Shown piece by piece: positions 27,721-34,543 of a stretch of DNA of 34,543 nucleotides. A program made the translations under genes and the position numbers. Position 1 is the stretch's first letter, and each line of letters starts with the position of its first letter. The DNA comes from a virus: IMG/VR virus record IMGVR_UViG_3300044446_000023, positions 1 through 34,543 of that record, one strand, 5' to 3'. Below the pieces are notes generated by a model. The model was not told where the DNA came from. It worked only from the letters and a program-made list of their open reading frames with translations, and did no database searches.

Positions 27721-30700
27721 TTATTTCTTCTTGTTGGCGCGCTCAGCTAAAGCACGGCGGGCTGCTGCCATAACGACGGCTGGGTTAAGAGTTGCAGGCG
27801 CTGAGCGCTCCTTGGCGTCCCGTACAGTGTCCTTTGCGCGGTCATTGAGGCGTTTCAGGGCCTCTTTCTGGAGATCGGGGGTAGCAGCCTTGTAGGGGCG
27901 GAAATCGAGCAACTGAGCGCCGAATTTGGAATAGATGCGGCCAAAGGATTGAACCTTGGCCGTGTAGGCGTCGTCGGATTCCTCCTCTTGCTTGCGGAAG
28001 CCTGATATGCCCTGATCGAGCCTTACCAGTTCGCGCAGTAGCGGATTCTGTTGGGCCTGGTCGGTTGATGTCCTGGTTGGGTCTATAAACTGCGTGGCAC
28101 GGTCTTCGATTGGACGGCCTAACACGTCTTGACGCTCCGGCAAGGTCTGGCGCGCGCCGGGTATGCGCTTGGCTACTTGAGCCATAAACCCTTGAGCGTC
28201 ACGCTGTTTGGGGTCCGCGGCCTCGGCGACTGCGGAGAAAGGGGTAGGAACGAATGATCCAGCCATCGAGCCAAGGCGCTCAGGGACACTGCCGGGAGTC
28301 GTCAATGCTCTAGCAATGTCTTTTGTGCCAATCAAAAGCGGCTGCTCAGCTATAGCCCGGACTGTCGCCTCTGCCGCTGCTGAAGCGTAACCGCCTTCCT
28401 GTTCAGATTCTCGGCCAAGCGTAGCGCCGATGACCAATAGGGCGGCATGGGGGCCAAAGCCTGTGATTTGATGCCAGGTATTGCCGATCTTGATAGAGCC
28501 TGGAGTACGGCCTGCCGCTTCGTCTCGCGCGCGACGGGTCGGATCGTCTTCGACAAGGCCTGTGACCAGTCCATCTCTGCCCAACTTCCAACCAAGGGCC
28601 ACAATTCCCGATCCGAGGGTCGCCCGTCCGAATGTTTGGGCAAAGGCGCGCTGCTCCGCGTCGGTGAAACTGCGCTTGGTGATCGCCTTGGCTATCTGGA
28701 TCACATTCTTACCGTATCCAAGCGGTGTAGCCTCGAGCATTCGAGCAACGACGTTTGTAGGGGCCCTGGGGAACGGGACAGTCATATCAATGCCGAAGTT
28801 TGCCACCTTGCCAGCCGCATAGGGTTCAATAGCCCGACGGCCCGCGTTCAGAAAGTCGCTGGCCAGGTTGGAATTGTTGAACGTGGCCACCTCGGCGTCG
28901 GCGACCGCTCCGGCTGCCAAGTCTTCAGGCGGCGCGGCTATCATCTCTCTGGTGCGCTTGCCGACATCTCCGCGTGGAATCTTGCCCTGCCGCATTTCTG
29001 TCAGAGCGGCGGCGCGCGCGCGGTCTTCGAGCGAACGGCGTAAGGCTAGCGTTCTGAATATCTTATCTTCAGCGCCCATCATTCTAAACGTGCCGTTCAC
29101 GTAAGTATTCAACACCTTCGAACCGCTGTTGATTTCCTTGTTGAGTCCCAGGCGTTCTACGTCTGCGTCAGAAACGCCACGCTTGATGATCTGCCAGGCC
29201 TCTTGAGTTCCCTTAGTCGCCGCTTGATAGGCTGAGCGCGCCATAGCGGACACGGACGGCCCGGTCACTGTTCGGCGTTTGAAGATAGGCGACAGCGCTA
29301 TGTCGAGTATCGCCGCAGGGATACGCGCAACCTCATCGCTGAGTTGAAAGAGACCGCTCCCGGCGACGTTCTTCACATGGGTCGTCACCCAGGATAGCAG
29401 TCCCGCTTTCCTGGCCGCTGATATGACTTCGAGGACCGGGGTTCGCTCCTCTTTCGTGACTAGCGACGGGTCAGCCTGAGCCTTGGGGCTGGGGGCCGAA
29501 TATCCAACCTCTTCGAGTCTTGGCCCGACGGATTCAGTGTAGGGCGTGGCCTGCGCTTCCCTAACGCCGAAGGTGGGCGGTTCGAGTTCGGCGCTGTACT
29601 GCGGGCTGACTTCCATTGCCGGGCTTGCCGCTGGCGCGCGCATAGCCGCTGCCTGAATAGCCGGGGGTCCATCGGGAAATGTCGCCGCTGAGAAGTAATC
29701 ATTGCCGATCTTAACGAGGCTGTTACGTTCGGCCTCGGAGAGCGCGCCAGGCGCGTCGTGACGGGCGAGCATTAGCTGGTCAGCGTCGGCGAGTTTCTGG
29801 ATTTCGGCGTCGAACGCCTCCTTGCTGATATTTGGGAACTCGGAGCGCAGTTGAGCGATCGAGACAGGCGAACTGGGCGTTCGCTGAAGTCCGGCCATAC
29901 GTTCGACAATCTGCTCACTTGCCGGGGCGGCCACCTGTGGCGCCGCTGGGGCTACTGACGCCTCAAAGGTGCGGGGCAAGACTCCGGCTTGCTGAATCGG
30001 ATTGGGACTTCCAGGCATGACCATTGGCTGCGCCTGGGTACTTCTGGGCCAGCCGGATTGAACCATGCTTTCCGTGGCGTTTGACGCCGCGCCTGGCGGA
30101 ACGGCTGTCCGCTGCCTGACAGCCTGAATAAGCGGATCAAGTAGAGCGGCTTTCTGCTCCTGAGTGAGGTTCGAGGCGTTAATTTGCTCAACGGCCTGGG
30201 TCAACGGGTCCGTACTGGTCGGGGCTGTCGTTCTGACGCCGGGTGTAGCGGCTGGCACTGGTAGAGCCTCCGTCTCTGCCCTCTCAAGGATTGTCCGCGG
30301 TAAGGGGTTTGTAGTCCGCGCATTCGGGACCTGTTCGAGCGCAGCAGTTGTGCGCGCCCCGGCAGTCTCAGCCGCCGCTGTTCCACCTCTAATCCGCCGA
30401 AGAATTGGGGCGACAAATTTACCGACAGGCAGAGGAATAGCCGACATACCGACGTTGAGCGCTGCATTTTCAGGCTGTGCGGCTGATTGTAGGGCCGTAG
30501 TCGCGGCGATAGCGGGGACCGATCCACCTGAAACGATGCCAGCGGCGACAGCGGGCAAGGCGCCGACAACGCCAGAGGCTACGCCCCGGGTGACTCTGCC
30601 ACTGAGCGACGGATCGAGCGCGGCCCGCTCATTCAATTTGGCCCGCTCAATGTTCTGATTCCGAAAGGCTGGATTACCTGCGCGGCGCCTGTTCTGTTCA

Positions 30701-31113
30701 GCTTGAACGGCGGCTATCTGCGGGTCCTGTTCGGCGGCTGTCGGCTCGTATGCAGCCCCAGCAGGATCGAATGCGGAAGCGAACTTCACAGCGCCACGTC
30801 CGTATTGTTCGGCAAGCTGGCGCGCAGGCGTAAGGTCGCCCTTGACGGCGGACTCTCCAGCTTCGGCCAGCGCGTAGATAGGCGCCTCTATATAGTCTTG
30901 ATAGCCTTGTTGCGCTCCGATCTTTAGGTTCTCAAAGAACCCGACTTCAGGCGGCGCGTGTGGAGCTTGTGGAGGTTGGGCGGCGATAGGGCCTGGGGCC
31001 TGAGCAACCACGGGACGCCTCAGCGCCTCCTCAATGGATGTAGGCCGCGCCTGCTTCGTGGCCGGACGGTTTAGAGCCTCTTCTATTGTGAGTCGTTTTT
31101 GTCCTTGTGGCAT
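27721..31113 (-). CDS. large internal virion / DNA-ejection-type protein
   Basis: An 1130-residue protein. The N-terminus has two copies of a short motif (TIEEALNRPATKQ and SIEEALRRPVVAQ) and then Pro/Ala-rich linker to about 530. A helical region (550-800) and a Gly/Ala-rich, partly hydrophobic region (about 800-930, for example FGRATLGSGIVALGW) follow. The end is helical and basic (RRALAERANKKK). Size, place after two other Ala/Gln-rich proteins and the podovirus setting suggest a protein ejected with DNA to form a channel. I see no clear lysozyme motif. Confidence 0.6.
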   Translation of the reverse strand: MPQGQKRLTIEEALNRPATKQARPTSIEEALRRPVVAQAPGPIAAQPPQAPHAPPEVGFFENLKIGAQQGYQDYIEAPIYALAEAGESAVKGDLTPARQLAEQYGRGAVKFASAFDPAGAAYEPTAAEQDPQIAAVQAEQNRRRAGNPAFRNQNIERAKLNERAALDPSLSGRVTRGVASGVVGALPAVAAGIVSGGSVPAIAATTALQSAAQPENAALNVGMSAIPLPVGKFVAPILRRIRGGTAAAETAGARTTAALEQVPNARTTNPLPRTILERAETEALPVPAATPGVRTTAPTSTDPLTQAVEQINASNLTQEQKAALLDPLIQAVRQRTAVPPGAASNATESMVQSGWPRSTQAQPMVMPGSPNPIQQAGVLPRTFEASVAPAAPQVAAPASEQIVERMAGLQRTPSSPVSIAQLRSEFPNISKEAFDAEIQKLADADQLMLARHDAPGALSEAERNSLVKIGNDYFSAATFPDGPPAIQAAAMRAPAASPAMEVSPQYSAELEPPTFGVREAQATPYTESVGPRLEEVGYSAPSPKAQADPSLVTKEERTPVLEVISAARKAGLLSWVTTHVKNVAGSGLFQLSDEVARIPAAILDIALSPIFKRRTVTGPSVSAMARSAYQAATKGTQEAWQIIKRGVSDADVERLGLNKEINSGSKVLNTYVNGTFRMMGAEDKIFRTLALRRSLEDRARAAALTEMRQGKIPRGDVGKRTREMIAAPPEDLAAGAVADAEVATFNNSNLASDFLNAGRRAIEPYAAGKVANFGIDMTVPFPRAPTNVVARMLEATPLGYGKNVIQIAKAITKRSFTDAEQRAFAQTFGRATLGSGIVALGWKLGRDGLVTGLVEDDPTRRARDEAAGRTPGSIKIGNTWHQITGFGPHAALLVIGATLGRESEQEGGYASAAAEATVRAIAEQPLLIGTKDIARALTTPGSVPERLGSMAGSFVPTPFSAVAEAADPKQRDAQGFMAQVAKRIPGARQTLPERQDVLGRPIEDRATQFIDPTRTSTDQAQQNPLLRELVRLDQGISGFRKQEEESDDAYTAKVQSFGRIYSKFGAQLLDFRPYKAATPDLQKEALKRLNDRAKDTVRDAKERSAPATLNPAVVMAAARRALAERANKKK

Positions 31114-31117
31114 AGGC

Positions 31118-32347
31118 TTACTGGACGTTAAAACCGCGCGCCTTTAAGTCCGCTTCGACGTCAGCCGGTGAGCGCTTCGACTTGCGGGCGAATGCGTTCA
31201 CTTGCGCGCGCGTGAATGTCTGCCCGCTGCTCTGCGGCGCCGCTGGCTGTGGCGCACTGGTCTGCCAGGGCATAGTTGGAAGGCCGAAGCCCCCCGTGGC
31301 TTGCCGGGCGTCCTGTGAGCGCTGCGCGAAAGACGGCCCCTGTTGCGCGGCGGGAATCTTGCCCCCAACGTACTCAAGCACGTTTACGGGGTTGCCTTCA
31401 ATTATTACCGTTCCGCTGTCCTTGTTGACTAGCGCAGCCGGGACCATCTGACCGCCTTCCAGCCGTGCCATTACCTGGCCGCTGCCAGTGCCTCCGGCGC
31501 CTGGATTCGCTGCCCTGTTGGCGCGTATCTCGGCTAGCTTGACCTGTGCGGATTCCCACTTCGCGGCCTCCGCTGAGAGCTTGTCGGTTAGGCCGGCGTC
31601 ATAGTCCGCCAGTTCTTTCGCGAACTTCCCGGCCCCAGCCTTGCGATAGGCGCTAGCGAACGTGCGCGCGTCCCTTTCCTGCTGGGCCTTCGCCGCTGCC
31701 ACTGCTCTCTCTGCCTGCCTGTCGTCGTCTTTGCGTTGGCGTTCGGTTAGTAGAGCGTCACGTAGCTTTTCCTTTGCAACGTCGTCTTGAATGCCCAACT
31801 GCCGTGTCCGTTCGTTGAGTTCCCGTTCGAACTGCTTGTCGGCCGCCGCCTGCGATTGCGCTGTTTTGCGCTCCTGATCGCGTTCGGCTGCTGAAATGCC
31901 GGACTCGCCCAGGGCTATGCGTTGCTGGTCGTATTGCTTCTGCTTCGCCTCAAACTCCCTTTGTGGGCGCTGGCGCTGCTCGTTGACTCCGGCCACAAAC
32001 TCACCGCCGCGCCCCTGAAGGCCCGCACTGACGCCAGAGAGTACCGTCCCGATCTTATCCAAGGTCGAGACAGGCTGTGGGGTTGGCGCTGTCGGCGCAG
32101 GCCCTAGGAGCGCGAGACGGCGCGCAATCATTGACTGGTCGAACGGCGCAGCCGGGGCCACAGGCGGTCCCGTAGGCGCAGGCATAGCCCCGCCAAGCGA
32201 TACTGGCGCGGGCGATTGTGGGCCACCTGGAAAGGTCGGCGTCACAGGTGGAGGCCCGCCGGGAACGAACGGAGGCGCCAATGTTGGCGCACTATTGGCC
32301 GGTGGAAGATTCGCTAACGCTGCTAGAATTTGAGTAATGTTTGCCAT
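31118..32347 (-). CDS. internal-virion-type coiled-coil protein
   Basis: A 409-residue protein. Residues 1-85 are Pro/Gly/Ala-rich and disordered. Residues 95-290 are a long charged, Gln-rich coiled coil (REFEAKQKQYDQQRIALG). The C-terminus has a short helical domain (FTRAQVNAFARKSKRSPADVEADLKARG). It lies 4 bases before the 1130-residue gene in the same operon. Likely an internal core or ejection protein. The last 30 residues resemble a small DNA- or protein-binding helix pair. Confidence 0.55.
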   Translation of the reverse strand: MANITQILAALANLPPANSAPTLAPPFVPGGPPPVTPTFPGGPQSPAPVSLGGAMPAPTGPPVAPAAPFDQSMIARRLALLGPAPTAPTPQPVSTLDKIGTVLSGVSAGLQGRGGEFVAGVNEQRQRPQREFEAKQKQYDQQRIALGESGISAAERDQERKTAQSQAAADKQFERELNERTRQLGIQDDVAKEKLRDALLTERQRKDDDRQAERAVAAAKAQQERDARTFASAYRKAGAGKFAKELADYDAGLTDKLSAEAAKWESAQVKLAEIRANRAANPGAGGTGSGQVMARLEGGQMVPAALVNKDSGTVIIEGNPVNVLEYVGGKIPAAQQGPSFAQRSQDARQATGGFGLPTMPWQTSAPQPAAPQSSGQTFTRAQVNAFARKSKRSPADVEADLKARGFNVQ

Positions 32348-33337
32348 TTAGGCCGCCTGCTTCTTCGTAAGGGCGCCGTAAGCGCTAATCCCCGCGCCGA
32401 CACCGCCGCTGAGACTGCCGACAATCCCTGCGATCTGCTGCGCTTTGGCCAGCGGCGAACGCGATTGGTCAAGCTGCTCTTGCTGAATCTGAGTGCGGAG
32501 GGCGTCGAGACTATTGGAGGCGTTGAATTGGCGCGTGGATTCTTGGAGCTTCTTCAGATCCACGCCGTAACCTGCCGACGCTATGTCGCGCTGCGTGCCC
32601 TGCCCTGCAAGCTGGACGCCCGTCCCTGCCACGTCGCTCAGGCCCGCGAGCGCGGAGTTGAGGCGATTGCGCTCCTCTTCCGTTAGCCCCAACTGAAGCT
32701 GAAGGCCACGCAGCGCGGCGTCCGACTGCTGCTGTTGTTTGACTAGCCCTTGCTGCTGTAGAAGCTGGGCGATTGAGTTCGTTGCAATACTGGACTGGTT
32801 TACCCGGTTGCCGAAGAGTCCGGCTAGCGCGGCGGCTGACTGCTGCTCGAACTGCTGTTGTAGCGCTGCCTGTTCGGCGTCGGACTGCGCCTTCAGCGCG
32901 GCCTGCGTCTGCGGGTCGAGTTGCGCGAGTTGTACAGGAGCGGAGAGGCGATCAGTCAGCCCGGTGATTGATTGGAGAGCCTGAGAGATTTCCGGCGAGG
33001 CTTGCTGTGGAAGAACTGCGGGACGGTTCGTGTTTTCGGTGATCTGCCCGCCTTCCCTACCCCCTGCTATGTCCCGCGCCAGGACGTGTTCGTAGCCTTC
33101 GGCGTCTTTGAATCGCACTTCTGTTGGCGATTGCGAGATCACCTGTGCGCCGGGCGGTACGGGAATCGGCCCGTACTGCGTCGTGACGAACGACAAGTAA
33201 TCGGGAGACTGAAAGAACTGCTCCGGCGACAGCCTGCGACCGGGCCTGTCGGCCTGATCGTACAACTGTTCGAGCCGCCGCTGGTATGGCGACAAGTGCT
33301 CGGTATCGGAACCGGGATAAAGGTATGATTTCCCCAT
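32348..33337 (-). CDS. internal-virion-type protein, first gene of operon
   Basis: A 329-residue protein with a GGAGG ribosome site. Its stop touches the next start. An N-terminal folded part (YLYPGSDTEHLSPYQRRLEQLYDQ) is followed by a Gln/Ala-rich coiled coil at about 115-270. A Gly/Ala/Ser-rich C-terminus (IAGIVGSLSGGVGAGISAYGAL) could insert in membranes. This order of three Gln/Ala-rich genes resembles podovirus ejection-protein operons. No family is certain. Confidence 0.55.
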   Translation of the reverse strand: MGKSYLYPGSDTEHLSPYQRRLEQLYDQADRPGRRLSPEQFFQSPDYLSFVTTQYGPIPVPPGAQVISQSPTEVRFKDAEGYEHVLARDIAGGREGGQITENTNRPAVLPQQASPEISQALQSITGLTDRLSAPVQLAQLDPQTQAALKAQSDAEQAALQQQFEQQSAAALAGLFGNRVNQSSIATNSIAQLLQQQGLVKQQQQSDAALRGLQLQLGLTEEERNRLNSALAGLSDVAGTGVQLAGQGTQRDIASAGYGVDLKKLQESTRQFNASNSLDALRTQIQQEQLDQSRSPLAKAQQIAGIVGSLSGGVGAGISAYGALTKKQAA

Positions 33338-33428
33338 GCGATCCTCCGTCCCAATTGTAAATCAATTGTTTCAGATATGGAACAAAAGAATGCCGCGCTA
33401 AAAATCTTTGCCTTGCTGAATATTTCCG

Positions 33429-33457
33429 TTGACAATACCCCCTAGGGGGTATATACT
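33429..33457 (+). promoter_or_regulatory. strong rightward promoter with 18-bp operator palindrome
   Basis: TTGACA (33429-33434), a 17-bp spacer and TATACT (33452-33457). The perfect palindrome ATACCCCCTAGGGGGTAT (33435-33452) fills the spacer. This operator closely resembles those of CsoR/CstR-type repressors. Transcription would start near 33464 and run into the structured leader and three small genes. Confidence 0.85.
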
Positions 33458-33483
33458 CCTATTCATAGCAAGACGGTAGTTCT

Positions 33484-33647
33484 TTGAAAGCTGAATAGAG
33501 CCAATCGAGTGAGAGCAGATCGCAGTCGCCAGATAACTGAAAGGCTTCCGGCTGATACCCTTCGGGGCAACGAAAATGCCGCGCACAATCAGGTAGCGTT
33601 GGAGAGACGGAGCAAGCCGCTCAAGATTGGCCCTATTGAGCTTTCAA
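33484..33647 (+). ncRNA. structured leader RNA closed by a 23-bp stem
   Basis: The 33484-33506 strand pairs with 33625-33647, 21 of 23 positions, with single G-G and A-C mismatches. Inside are a CCC-TTCG-GGG tetraloop hairpin (33558-33567) and GAGC/GCTC near 33610-33623. TTCTTTGAAAGCTGAATAG just after the promoter resembles the boxA region of rRNA leaders. The leader ends before the CCGGA/TCCGG hairpin and the gene at 33701. Confidence 0.65.
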
Positions 33648-33700
33648 TGGGCTACAGGCGAGCCGGACGCAATCCGGTGGCGGAAACGGGAGATAAAACA

Positions 33701-33913
33701 ATGACAAACGAAATCCAGACAGCAACCAAATCCAAGCCTGCCAAGAAACAGCCGAAAGACTTCACGGGGATCAAGGAATCAGTGAGAAGCTTGGGACACC
33801 TCAATTCGCCGTACTACGTGCGCCGTCTCGGCTATTCCACGCGCGAGATTGAAGCCGCTGTCAAGGCTGGCGCTCTGCGCTGGACTTCAGCGGGCAATCT
33901 GGAAGTCGCCTAA
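33701..33913 (+). CDS. small basic hypothetical protein
   Basis: A 70-residue protein from ATG 33701 (GGGAGATAAAACA upstream). The first 25 residues are Lys/Thr-rich. The rest (SVRSLGHLNSPYYVRRLGYSTREIEAAVKAGALRW) is a helical, HTH-like segment. It is the first gene after the structured leader, so it is probably an early regulator. The family is not recognised. Confidence 0.65.
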   Translation: MTNEIQTATKSKPAKKQPKDFTGIKESVRSLGHLNSPYYVRRLGYSTREIEAAVKAGALRWTSAGNLEVA

Positions 33914-33992
33914 TCGCAATCCACTTTCACGGCTGCCGGTGGCCATCACCGGCGCGGGCGAACAAGAACTGACACCAACGGAGGAAAAGAAA

Positions 33993-34166
33993 ATGACCAA
34001 ACAACAGTTCGATAAAATCACGCAGGATATCTACCAGAATGGCCGCGTCGAGGCGGCCGACGACGGGGACGATTCGGCTAGTTTCGACGCCGAGTTTCAC
34101 TTTGAGGCCAAGCAGCAAGGCTTCAGTGATCACGAGATCAAAGAAGCGCAGGAACGATTCAAGTAA
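33993..34166 (+). CDS. small acidic hypothetical protein
   Basis: A 57-residue protein with a strong GGAGG site. It is a charged, mostly helical protein with an acidic centre (EAADDGDDSASFDAEF) and a helix FSDHEIKEAQERFK. The upstream in-frame extension lacks a site. The family is not recognised. It belongs to the same rightward operon. Confidence 0.6.
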   Translation: MTKQQFDKITQDIYQNGRVEAADDGDDSASFDAEFHFEAKQQGFSDHEIKEAQERFK

Positions 34167-34209
34167 TTCCTGGTGTTCGCCTCTCTCCGGGGAGGCGTGG
34201 ATTGAAAGC

Positions 34210-34452
34210 ATGACCAAAGAAGAACGCCAACAATCACTAAAGCAGGCCTGGCAAGCCTGTCAGTGGCTAAGTGACCACGTTATAGCCGAACTGCCTAGAC
34301 CGCTACGGGAGCAAGTTTCGTGCTTGGTGACAGAGTTCGAGCGGCTGGACGCGGGGGAACAGACGCGCAACGAGGCGGGACGCCAGGGCGGGAAGCTGGG
34401 CGCTGTTCACGGAGCGAAGGGCGGATGGCCGAAAGGTAAAAAGAGAAAATGA
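34210..34452 (+). CDS. small hypothetical protein with basic Gly/Lys tail
   Basis: An 80-residue protein. Residues 1-50 are helical (KEERQQSLKQAWQACQWLSDHV, then LREQVSCLVTEFERLD). Residues 52-80 are Gly/Lys/Arg-rich (GRQGGKLGAVHGAKGGWPKGKKRK), typical of a disordered nucleic-acid-binding tail. The ribosome site is weak. It is the last complete gene before the right edge. The family is not recognised. Confidence 0.6.
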   Translation: MTKEERQQSLKQAWQACQWLSDHVIAELPRPLREQVSCLVTEFERLDAGEQTRNEAGRQGGKLGAVHGAKGGWPKGKKRK

Positions 34453-34455
34453 CGC

Positions 34456-34537
34456 GTGGTAAATCAGTGGCAAAATTTACCACAAACGCCAAGAATCAGC
34501 CCCAGGTAAGTAGAACTAATACCCGCTTGGGGCTTTT
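34456..34537 (+). terminator. tandem hairpins, terminator-like
   Basis: GTGGTAAAT (34456-34464) and ATTTACCAC (34475-34483) form a perfect 9-bp stem. AGCCCCA (34498-34504) and TGGGGCT (34528-34534) then pair across a 23-base loop, followed by TTTT. It probably ends the small rightward operon. A reading frame passes through but looks spurious. Confidence 0.55.
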
Positions 34538-34543
34538 GCATGG

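Noticed and set aside
33354-33382. Leftward promoter TTCCAT-N17-TACAAT before the internal-virion operon
   Set aside because: Poor -35, and the predicted start falls on the ribosome site of the first gene; the true promoter could not be fixed.
34449-34543. Reading frame starting in the stop of the previous gene and running off the right edge
   Set aside because: It passes through two strong hairpins and a T-run that look like a terminator; no ribosome site or recognisable peptide.
1-34543. CRISPR arrays, canonical tRNA genes and transposons
   Set aside because: No regularly spaced direct repeats, no canonical cloverleaf with CCA, and no transposase signatures were seen by reading.
1-34543. 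Direct terminal repeats between the window ends
   Set aside because: The first and last bases do not match; the window seems cut arbitrarily.

Overview
The window looks like most of a short-tailed (podovirus-type) double-stranded DNA phage or prophage of a GC-rich, diderm (Gram-negative) bacterium. A phage is indicated by a large terminase, portal, scaffold-like protein, capsid protein, portal adaptor, beta-propeller tail component and three large internal-virion-type proteins. I see no tape measure, tail tube or sheath. A diderm host is suggested by a phage-borne outer-membrane beta-barrel protein, a lipoprotein signal and a Tat-type signal. The host phylum cannot be fixed from the sequence. 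I found no integrase, RNA polymerase or recognisable endolysin. Both ends cut through phage sequence, so the genome continues outside the window.

Layout. (1) 1-1830 is a control region. A leftward three-gene operon (SWIM zinc-finger protein, tiny membrane protein, truncated zinc-ribbon protein) starts from a sigma70-type promoter whose spacer is a GTATCCC/GGGATAC operator. A leftward ribbon-helix-helix gene and a rightward small gene diverge from a second operator-bearing promoter pair near 1534-1601. (2) 1941-9909 is the rightward early/replication module: a ParB-domain/MT-A70 adenine methyltransferase fusion, a PD-(D/E)XK-like nuclease, a winged-helix initiator carrying seven phased palindromic iterons inside its gene, a helicase-loader-like protein, a RusA-type resolvase, and small hypothetical, membrane and lipoprotein genes. 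A second gene (8914-9633) carries a different array of palindromes. (3) 10295-25801 is the leftward late module. Reading in the direction of transcription it runs: HTH regulator, two small terminase-region proteins, TerL, portal, a cassette of exported proteins, scaffold, capsid, head accessory proteins, adaptor, propeller, fibre-like proteins, holin-like protein and terminal fibre-like protein. It ends at a strong terminator at 10141-10174. (4) 25952-26771 is a small rightward operon diverging from the HTH gene. (5) 26772-27341 is non-coding, with nested palindromes, parS-like half sites and a G-rich telomere-like tract. (6) 27342-33337 holds leftward genes for a membrane protein and three large Ala/Gln/Pro-rich virion-interior-type proteins. 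(7) 33429-34543 is a second rightward early region. It starts at a strong promoter with an 18-bp perfect operator palindrome in its spacer, followed by a long structured leader RNA and three small genes.

The initiator plus loader pair, with iterons inside the initiator gene, mirrors the lambda O-P-ori arrangement with unrelated sequences. The strongest candidates for undescribed biology are the two intragenic palindrome arrays, the 164-nt leader RNA closed by a 23-bp stem, the operator-in-spacer promoters, the palindrome cluster at 27112-27239, and an exported 82-residue protein that resembles the N-arm of this phage's own capsid protein.
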